Below are positions 7,561 to 10,989 of a DNA stretch of 10,989 nucleotides, piece after piece. The position numbers were made by a program, and so were the translations under genes. The DNA lies in the NCBI GenBank assembly GCA_958405585.1, contig CATYEP010000054.1, positions 1 to 10,989 on the forward strand, read 5' to 3'. The DNA is from an uncultured Eubacteriales bacterium. Lineage in GTDB: Bacteria; Bacillota; Clostridia; Christensenellales; Borkfalkiaceae. Every line of letters begins with the position of its first letter. Positions within the stretch are counted from its first letter, which is position 1. Under the pieces are notes generated by a model, which worked only from the letters and a program-made list of their open reading frames with translations, was not told the DNA's origin and did no database searches.

Positions 7561-7634
7561 AGATCATCTGCGTAAAGCCGCCCAAGGCGGTGCGTCTGCT
7601 GTTGCGGCTTGTGCGGCGTTCGGACGGGAACTGA
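7554..7634 (+). CDS. spoVM: Stage V sporulation protein M (SpoVM), 26 residues
   Basis: SpoVM is a tiny amphipathic helix that senses the convex forespore membrane and anchors the coat ATPase SpoIVA in B. subtilis. This open reading frame encodes exactly 26 residues, the B. subtilis length. It begins MVKIICVKPPKAVRLLLRLV and ends in a basic RRSDGN tail. The core V-K-x-P-K followed by an alternating hydrophobic/arginine helix matches the IKLPK...IVR pattern of SpoVM with a one-residue shift. The proline that kinks the helix is kept. GGGAGG at 7541-7546 stands seven bases before the ATG, a strong ribosome binding site inside thiN. Its position directly after thiN is the conserved spoVM location. 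Very short length is the only reason for caution. Confidence 0.88.
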   Translation: MVKIICVKPPKAVRLLLRLVRRSDGN

Positions 7635-7654
7635 GCTTTTCATACAAATGACGA

Positions 7655-7679
7655 AAGAGACGGGCAACGCCCGTCTCTT
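7655..7679 (+). terminator. Hairpin downstream of spoVM
   Basis: AAGAGACGGGC (7655-7665) pairs perfectly with GCCCGTCTCTT (7669-7679) around the loop AAC. Only a loose T-containing run (TTACTGATTTAT) follows, so termination on its own is uncertain. It lies 20 bases after spoVM and just ahead of a stronger hairpin. Confidence 0.5.
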
Positions 7680-7696
7680 ACTGATTTATAGAGGGC

Positions 7697-7739
7697 AGGC
7701 GGCTGTCGGAGAAATTATTTTCTCCGACAGCCGCCTTTT
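7697..7739 (+). terminator. Strong intrinsic terminator of the rpe-thiN-spoVM unit
   Basis: An 18-bp perfect stem is formed by 7697-7714 (beginning AGGCGGCTGTCGG) and 7719-7736 (ending CCGACAGCCGCCT), with loop TTAT and a short T run to 7739. The long GC-rich stem and position after spoVM make it the likely end of this transcription unit. Confidence 0.8.
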
Positions 7740-7926
7740 GCAATGTGTGCAGGCTCTGTGCGCGCAAAAGAATTTCCGCGCAAAACTTTCCCGTAAAGCT
7801 GTCTTAAAGATCGCTGTCCGCGCAAAATTTTGCGCGGGCATCGCTCAAAAAATCAGAGAGCGGGATTTTTACGGGGATGGTTTTAACGCAGTGCAAAATA
7901 TTACGGTTTTTGCGCAAGAAATCGTG
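7740..7926. other. Gene-free stretch upstream of the DUF2284 gene
   Basis: Together with the terminators before it, spoVM to the next gene is 375 bases (7635-8009) without a supported gene. This part holds repeated CGCGCAAAA words and several inverted repeats, described separately. An open frame at 7609-7953 runs through both terminators and has no ribosome binding site, so I do not call it a gene. Confidence 0.6.
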
Positions 7927-7941
7927 TTGATTTTTTGCGCG
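7761..7941. repeat. Clustered 9-bp word CGCGCAAAA in both orientations
   Basis: Direct copies lie at 7761-7769, 7777-7785 and 7819-7827; inverted copies (TTTTGCGCG) at 7828-7836 and 7933-7941, with a shortened one (TTTTGCGC) at 7908-7915. The third and fourth form the 20-base palindrome CCGCGCAAAATTTTGCGCGG (7818-7837). The last copy falls in the spacer of the DUF2284 promoter. The same word also occurs singly in coding sequence at 3421, 4254, 5282 and 6761, so the genome may be rich in it. Five copies in 181 bases remain a clear local cluster. A regulator-binding role is inference. Confidence 0.6.
7790..7875 (+). other. Foldable element with three nested stems
   Basis: CCCGTAAA (7790-7797) can pair with TTTACGGG (7868-7875) to close a domain. 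The domain holds the palindrome 7818-7837 and a small hairpin CGCTC/GAGCG (7842-7846 with 7858-7862). The layout resembles a three-way junction. No known RNA class was recognised and no promoter for it was seen. Confidence 0.3.
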
Positions 7942-7954
7942 GGTGTAGTATAAT
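7927..7954 (+). promoter_or_regulatory. Promoter of the DUF2284 gene
   Basis: TTGATT (7927-7932) and a perfect TATAAT (7949-7954) are 16 bases apart, giving a start near 7961 and a leader of about 49 bases. The leader can form a small CCGCA/TGCGG hairpin. One CGCGCAAAA-type word overlaps the spacer. Confidence 0.7.
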
Positions 7955-8009
7955 AAAAATGACGTTATCCGCAGTATGAAACAATGCGGAGGAAACGGAG
8001 GAAAAAGAG

Positions 8010-8552
8010 ATGGATTATCCTGTAGAAGAGTTGAAAAAACTTGCCCTCGAATACGGGTTTACGCATGTGGGGGAACTGAATATAAAGGCGCTTGTTTTTA
8101 TGCCGGAAGTGCGGGAAATGTGCCGTGCCGACCGTTGCCACGCATTCGGAAAGAACTGGCGCTGTCCGCCTGCTTGCGGCAGTATCGAAGAGGCTAGCGC
8201 GCGTGCGGCGCAGTATTCGTTCGGAATGATTTTGCAGACGGTAGGACAGATGGAGGATGACTTCGATCTGGAAACTATTCAGAATACGGGGAAAAAGCAC
8301 GCGGAAAGTTTTATTTCCATGATGCGGGAGCTGAAGAAAAAATACCCCGATATTCTCGGAATGGGGGCGGGAACCTGCCAAAGATGCAAAACCTGTACCT
8401 ATCCCGATGCGCCCTGCCGTTTTCCCGAAGATTCCTATTCCTCCATGGAAGCGTACGGGTTATGGGTCAGTAAGGTCTGCGAGCTATCCGGTATACCGTA
8501 TAATTACGGGCCGCATACGCTTGCGTATACCAGCTGTTTTCTTTTAAAATGA
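8010..8552 (+). CDS. DUF2284 family cysteine-rich putative metal-binding protein
   Basis: This 180-residue protein is a cytoplasmic protein with no signal peptide. Two cysteine clusters stand out: C38, C43, C52 and C56 (C-x5-C, then W-R-C-P-P-A-C-G), and C123, C126, C129 and C136 (C-x2-C-x2-C-x6-C). There are also C157 and C176. This arrangement, with the WRCPPxCG and CxxCxxC...PC signatures, matches the DUF2284 family, annotated as predicted metal-binding; eight clustered cysteines could hold two metal or iron-sulfur centres. The actual role is unknown to me. The start is supported by CGGAGG at 7996-8001, eight bases upstream. It has its own promoter and is monocistronic. Its position between spoVM and rpmB is not the usual arrangement, so it looks like a later insertion. 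Confidence 0.85.
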   Translation: MDYPVEELKKLALEYGFTHVGELNIKALVFMPEVREMCRADRCHAFGKNWRCPPACGSIEEASARAAQYSFGMILQTVGQMEDDFDLETIQNTGKKHAESFISMMRELKKKYPDILGMGAGTCQRCKTCTYPDAPCRFPEDSYSSMEAYGLWVSKVCELSGIPYNYGPHTLAYTSCFLLK

Positions 8553-8640
8553 TTTTTTCTTGCCCGAAGAGGGGGCTTTTCGCCCGTCGGCTGAGGCAAG
8601 CGGTGCGAATATCTTGAAACGATATGCGTCAGAGAATATG

Positions 8641-8686
8641 ACAAAAAGGCGAGTGCGGACGGTTTCAAACCGTCCGCACTCGCCTT
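8641..8686 (-). terminator. Long perfect hairpin, terminator-like for minus-strand transcripts
   Basis: Bases 8646-8665 are the exact reverse complement of 8667-8686, with a single C between. This gives a stem of at least 15 GC-rich pairs (GGCGAGTGCGGACGG). Read on the minus strand it is followed by TTTTTGT, as in an intrinsic terminator. Read on the plus strand no T run follows, though it could still protect the 3' end of the DUF2284 mRNA. It lies 249 bases beyond the rpmB stop. Confidence 0.65.
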
Positions 8687-8751
8687 AGGTATCCATGCTT
8701 AGGCGTCCATGTTTAGGTGTCCATGTTTAAGTGTCTATGCTTAGACGTTCA
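8686..8751. repeat. 14-bp tandem repeat, about 4.5 copies
   Basis: Units start at 8686 (TAGGTATCCATGCT), 8700 (TAGGCGTCCATGTT), 8714 (TAGGTGTCCATGTT), 8728 (TAAGTGTCTATGCT) and 8742 (TAGACGTTCA, partial). Units differ at one to four positions, so copies have drifted. The period is not a multiple of three, and it directly abuts the long hairpin. Function unknown. Confidence 0.85.
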
Positions 8752-8889
8752 ATATCGGAATGAAAAAGAAAAAATCTGCCGCCAATTTGTCTGGGGGCTT
8801 AACAAAAGTTTGTCCGATCCGGAAGGACTTTACAATTTGAAAAGGGGAATCACAAAAACCGTAAAAATACGACGGTATGAGCAGAAGAA

Positions 8890-8926
8890 AACAAAAGAGC
8901 ACTGCGGATGCAGTGCTCTTTGTTTT
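8890..8926. terminator. Bidirectional intrinsic terminator behind rpmB
   Basis: AAAGAGCACTGC (8894-8905) pairs with GCAGTGCTCTTT (8910-8921) around GGAT. On the plus strand TGTTTT follows; on the minus strand TTGTTTTC follows. It sits 9 to 14 bases beyond the rpmB stop and so ends rpmB transcription; it also shields rpmB from plus-strand read-through. Confidence 0.85.
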
Positions 8927-8934
8927 CAATAACT

Positions 8935-9123
8935 TTAAGCGCGTTCTACTTTGTCGCTCTTCAGGCAACGTGCGCAAACGTAAGCGGATTCTACTTTTCC
9001 GTCCTTGACGATCTTGACTTTCTGGACATTCGCCTTGAACGTTCTTCTCGTCTTGCGGTTACTGTGGCTCACGTTGTTGCCGGAATTCTGCCCCTTATTG
9101 CAGATGCTGCACACTCTCGACAT
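8935..9123 (-). CDS. rpmB: 50S ribosomal protein L28
   Basis: L28 is a small protein of the large ribosomal subunit. The product has 62 residues, the normal length, starting MSRVCSICNKGQNSGNNVSH and ending in ARCLKSDKVERA. It carries two CxxC pairs (C5/C8 and C50/C53), the zinc-ribbon form; B. subtilis L28 lacks these cysteines. The ATG at 9123 is fixed by GGAGG seven bases upstream on the minus strand. A longer frame reaching 9252 would add a hydrophobic leader that no L28 has and is rejected. It is divergent from yloU, as in B. subtilis, has its own promoter and terminator, and is monocistronic. Confidence 0.96.
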   Translation of the reverse strand: MSRVCSICNKGQNSGNNVSHSNRKTRRTFKANVQKVKIVKDGKVESAYVCARCLKSDKVERA

Positions 9124-9151
9124 ATTCACACCTCCACGGTCATAATCTGAC

Positions 9152-9186
9152 AAAAAATTGAGCGCAAAAAAAAGCGCCCCGCTCAA
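9152..9186 (-). promoter_or_regulatory. Terminator-like hairpin in the rpmB leader
   Basis: On the minus strand TTGAGCG (9186-9180) pairs with CGCTCAA (9164-9158), and six T follow at once (9157-9152). The element lies between the predicted rpmB start site (about 9193) and its ribosome binding site, so early termination or attenuation is possible. The 15-base loop has a competing GCGC/GCGC pairing. No known ribosomal protein leader motif was recognised. Confidence 0.5.
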
Positions 9187-9199
9187 AACGAGCATAGAT

Positions 9200-9228
9200 A
9201 CTATACCAAAATCTATCAAAAAAAGCAA
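9200..9228 (-). promoter_or_regulatory. Promoter of rpmB
   Basis: On the minus strand TTGCTT (9228-9223) and TATAGT (9205-9200) are 17 bases apart, and TGG directly before the -10 box gives an extended -10 element. The start would be near 9193, leaving a leader of about 70 bases. Confidence 0.65.
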
Positions 9229-9290
9229 TCGATTTTGCATGTCTTTCATCATTTTTTCATTAAAATTAAAAAAACAATAGAGGAAAGTAA

Positions 9291-9317
9291 ATTTTCTCTT
9301 GCAAAATAAGAGAAAAT
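9291..9317. promoter_or_regulatory. 10-bp inverted repeat over the yloU -35 region (operator candidate)
   Basis: ATTTTCTCTT (9291-9300) and AAGAGAAAAT (9308-9317) are exact reverse complements, seven bases apart. The dyad covers the -35 box and part of the spacer of the yloU promoter, the usual place for a repressor site. A partial third half (AGAGGAAA) lies just upstream near 9279. It does not resemble the FapR site I know from fatty acid regulation. Confidence 0.5.
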
Positions 9318-9327
9318 AGTATAAAAT
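9299..9327 (+). promoter_or_regulatory. Promoter of yloU-fakA
   Basis: TTGCAA (9299-9304) and TAAAAT (9322-9327) are 17 bases apart, giving a start near 9334 and a leader of about 19 bases. An overlapping TATAAA at 9320 would give a 15-base spacer and is less likely. Confidence 0.6.
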
Positions 9328-9352
9328 AGTGTCGATACGGGAGTATTCTTTT

Positions 9353-9703
9353 ATGTCTGTAAATACGAGTAATGCCTACGGCAAAATCACAATTTCGGAT
9401 ACGGCGATCGCAAGGGTCGCATCGTTGGCGGCGATGGAATGTTACGGCATCGTCGAAACCGTATCGCGCCGTTTTACGGACAGTCTTTCTGAATTGTTCA
9501 AAAAACAGTCACAGGGCAAAGGCGTCAAAGTGACCACGAACGGGGACCGCATTTATATTGATGTGTATGTCATTATCAAGTTCGGTGTGTCGATCAATGC
9601 CGTTGCCGAGTCTTTGAAAGAGAGCGTCAAATACAGAGTGGAAAAGTTTACGGGGATGATCGTGGACACGGTCAACGTAAACATTATCGGGGTAAAGCTG
9701 TAA
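9353..9703 (+). CDS. yloU: Asp23/YloU (DUF322) family envelope stress protein
   Basis: The 116-residue product belongs to the Asp23/Gls24/YloU family, small cytosolic proteins, some of which associate with the membrane and the cell envelope stress response. Family features are the opening YGKITISDTAIARVASLAA, the ECYGIVE segment, and the alternating strand and helix pattern ending in VDTVNVNIIGVKL. ATG 9353 is chosen over the in-frame GTG 9329 because GGGAG (9339-9343) stands nine bases upstream. It comes before fakA with a 33-base gap, the same pairing as yloU-yloV in B. subtilis. The precise biochemical role of the family is not settled. Confidence 0.93.
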   Translation: MSVNTSNAYGKITISDTAIARVASLAAMECYGIVETVSRRFTDSLSELFKKQSQGKGVKVTTNGDRIYIDVYVIIKFGVSINAVAESLKESVKYRVEKFTGMIVDTVNVNIIGVKL

Positions 9704-9736
9704 TTACCCGTCCCGTCAAAAGGAGATTTATCTTTC

Positions 9737-10989
9737 ATGCCAAAAACGATCGGCGGCACCGAATTCCGCAAGATGATACTTGCGGGGGCAAAGGTGCTTG
9801 AAATAAACAGAACCAAAGTGGATTCGCTCAACGTATTCCCTGTCCCGGACGGGGACACGGGAACGAATATGTCGCTGACCATCCAGTCGGCGGTCAAGGA
9901 ACTTTCGCTGTGTCCTTCCAACCGTCTCGGAGAACTTTGCGACGCAGTTTCCAAGGGTGCGCTCAAAGGGGCGCGCGGAAACTCGGGGGTGATTCTTTCC
10001 CAGCTTTTCCGAGGCATTTGCGCGGAGATCAAAAACGGCGAAGAAGTAACCGTCAAAACATTTGCGAAGGCGATGGAAAACGGCACGAAAGTCGCCTATT
10101 CGGCAGTATCCAAACCCAAGGAAGGAACGATGCTGACCGTCGCAAGACTTATGAGTGAATTTGCTCGTCAGGCGGCCCCGAAATATAAAGATTTTGCATT
10201 ATTTTTGACAGACGTCATTAAAAAAGGCGAAGAAGCCTTGGCGCAGACGCCGGAACTTCTGCCGGTCTTGAAAAAAGCGGGCGTAGTGGATTCGGGCGGC
10301 ATGGGGCTTTTATGTATCTACCGCGGATTTTTGGGCGCACTCAACGGCGAAGAGGTCGCGGAAGAGTACGTTGCACCGGAAGCGGGCAAGAGCGAAGAGG
10401 ATGTTTTCGGCGACAATTCGGATATTATCAATCTGGATCTCGGCGAAATCGAATTTGCTTACTGTACGGAATTTTTTATTATCAATTTAAAGAAATCGAC
10501 GACGCTGGCGGATATCGATCGATTGAAGGAAAAACTGATGGCGATCGGGGATTCCGTGATCTGTATCGGGGATCTGGAACTCGTGAAAGTGCACGTGCAC
10601 ACGAATAATCCGGGGCAGGCGCTTTCCTATGCGGTGGAGTTGGGTGAGCTGGACCGCGTGAAGATCGAAAACATGCTTGAGCAGAACCGCGCTCTGCGTG
10701 CAAAGCGTGAAGCAGAGAAAAAAGAGATGGGAATGCTCGCGATCTGTGCGGGCGAAGGCGTTGCGGCAATTTTCAAAGATCTTATGGTTGACCGCGTGAT
10801 CGAAGGCGGACAGACGATGAATCCGAGCGCAAGCGATATTGCGACGGCGGTGCAGAAGATCAATGCGGAACACGTTTTTGTGTTCCCGAACAACAAAAAT
10901 ATTATACTGGCTGCGGAACAGGCGAAAGCGCTGGTTACAAACCGCACCATACACGTTATTCCGACGAAGAATGTGCCGCAGGGATTTGC
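9737..10989 (+). CDS. fakA: Fatty acid kinase catalytic subunit FakA (YloV, DAK2/DhaL-DegV type), 3' truncated
   Basis: FakA phosphorylates fatty acids held by FakB proteins so that they enter phospholipid synthesis. 417 codons are visible of the usual 540-560; the rest is beyond the window. The N-terminal DhaL-like kinase domain has the magnesium/ATP loop PVPDGDTGTNM (35-45), GALKGARGNSGVILSQ (74-89) and VDSGGMGL (184-191). The middle domain has C243 and the pair H286/H288 in VKVHVHT, which match the zinc ligands described for the Staphylococcus aureus protein. A DegV-like third domain begins near residue 332 (MGMLAICAGEG). AAAGGAG ending at 9725 is the ribosome binding site, with a slightly long 11-base spacing to the ATG. 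It is cotranscribed with yloU. Confidence 0.94.
   Translation, partial: MPKTIGGTEFRKMILAGAKVLEINRTKVDSLNVFPVPDGDTGTNMSLTIQSAVKELSLCPSNRLGELCDAVSKGALKGARGNSGVILSQLFRGICAEIKNGEEVTVKTFAKAMENGTKVAYSAVSKPKEGTMLTVARLMSEFARQAAPKYKDFALFLTDVIKKGEEALAQTPELLPVLKKAGVVDSGGMGLLCIYRGFLGALNGEEVAEEYVAPEAGKSEEDVFGDNSDIINLDLGEIEFAYCTEFFIINLKKSTTLADIDRLKEKLMAIGDSVICIGDLELVKVHVHTNNPGQALSYAVELGELDRVKIENMLEQNRALRAKREAEKKEMGMLAICAGEGVAAIFKDLMVDRVIEGGQTMNPSASDIATAVQKINAEHVFVFPNNKNIILAAEQAKALVTNRTIHVIPTKNVPQGF

Larger units (their letters stand above)
8553..8934. other. 382-base gene-free stretch between DUF2284 and rpmB
   Basis: It holds an imperfect hairpin right after the DUF2284 stop, a long perfect hairpin, a 14-bp tandem repeat and a bidirectional terminator. 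The first is CTTGC 8559-8563 with GCAAG 8596-8600, with inner pairs CCGA/TCGG and GGGC/GCCC; the others are listed separately. Between 8752 and 8890 I see nothing recognisable. The open frame at 8717-8932 has no ribosome binding site and crosses repeat and terminator, so it is not called. Confidence 0.6.

Noticed and set aside
7761..7941. CRISPR array
   Set aside because: The repeated word is only 9 bases, spacing is irregular and orientation is mixed; no cas gene is nearby.
7609..7953. 114-codon plus-strand frame after spoVM
   Set aside because: It overlaps the spoVM end, runs through two hairpin terminators and the repeat cluster, and lacks a ribosome binding site.
8717..8932. 71-codon plus-strand frame before rpmB
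   Set aside because: It starts inside a tandem repeat, crosses the bidirectional terminator, and has no ribosome binding site or family resemblance.
8908..9150. 80-codon plus-strand frame opposite rpmB
   Set aside because: It is antisense to a certain ribosomal protein gene.

Overview
The window looks like a chromosomal core region of an endospore-forming member of the Bacillota, probably a Clostridia-type anaerobe. Four things support this: the gene order priA-def-fmt-rsmB-rlmN-(x)-rpe-thiN-spoVM-(y)-rpmB-yloU-fakA, which matches the well-known Bacillus subtilis yloH-to-yloV neighbourhood; a 26-codon spoVM gene, which is found only in spore formers; canonical GGAGG ribosome binding sites; and sigma-A type promoters. 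No phage, transposon, CRISPR, tRNA or rRNA gene was seen.

Left part (1-6114, all + strand): the 3' part of priA (replication restart helicase), then def and fmt (the two enzymes that remove and add the formyl group of initiator methionine), rsmB (16S rRNA m5C methyltransferase) and rlmN (23S rRNA/tRNA m2A methyltransferase). Gaps are short, each gene after priA has a ribosome binding site, and no terminator separates them, so they probably form one operon. A short putative lipoprotein of unknown function follows. It sits where relatives carry the phosphatase-kinase-GTPase trio prpC-prkC-rsgA, which is missing here.

Middle part (6115-7740, + strand): a near-perfect sigma-A promoter (TTGACA-17-TATAAT) with a 12-bp palindrome just after the expected start site drives rpe. 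A terminator-like hairpin lies flush against the start of thiN, which has no visible ribosome binding site. thiN overlaps spoVM by 7 bases. Two hairpins close the unit, the second with an 18-bp perfect stem.

Accessory module (about 7740-8890): a repeat-rich, foldable 200-bp stretch carrying copies of CGCGCAAAA leads to a promoter and a DUF2284 cysteine-rich putative metal-binding protein. After it come a long hairpin oriented as a minus-strand terminator, a 14-bp tandem repeat and otherwise empty sequence. This module separates spoVM from rpmB, which are neighbours in B. subtilis.

Right part (8890-10989): rpmB (ribosomal protein L28, four-cysteine form) is on the minus strand, with its own promoter, a terminator-like hairpin in its leader and a bidirectional terminator behind it. 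Divergent from it, a promoter with a 10-bp inverted repeat centred on its -35 box drives yloU (Asp23 family) and fakA (fatty acid kinase, cut by the window end). Overall this is an ordinary housekeeping region. The novelty is mostly regulatory and in the two non-core insertions (lipoprotein and DUF2284 module); I see no clear new multi-gene system.
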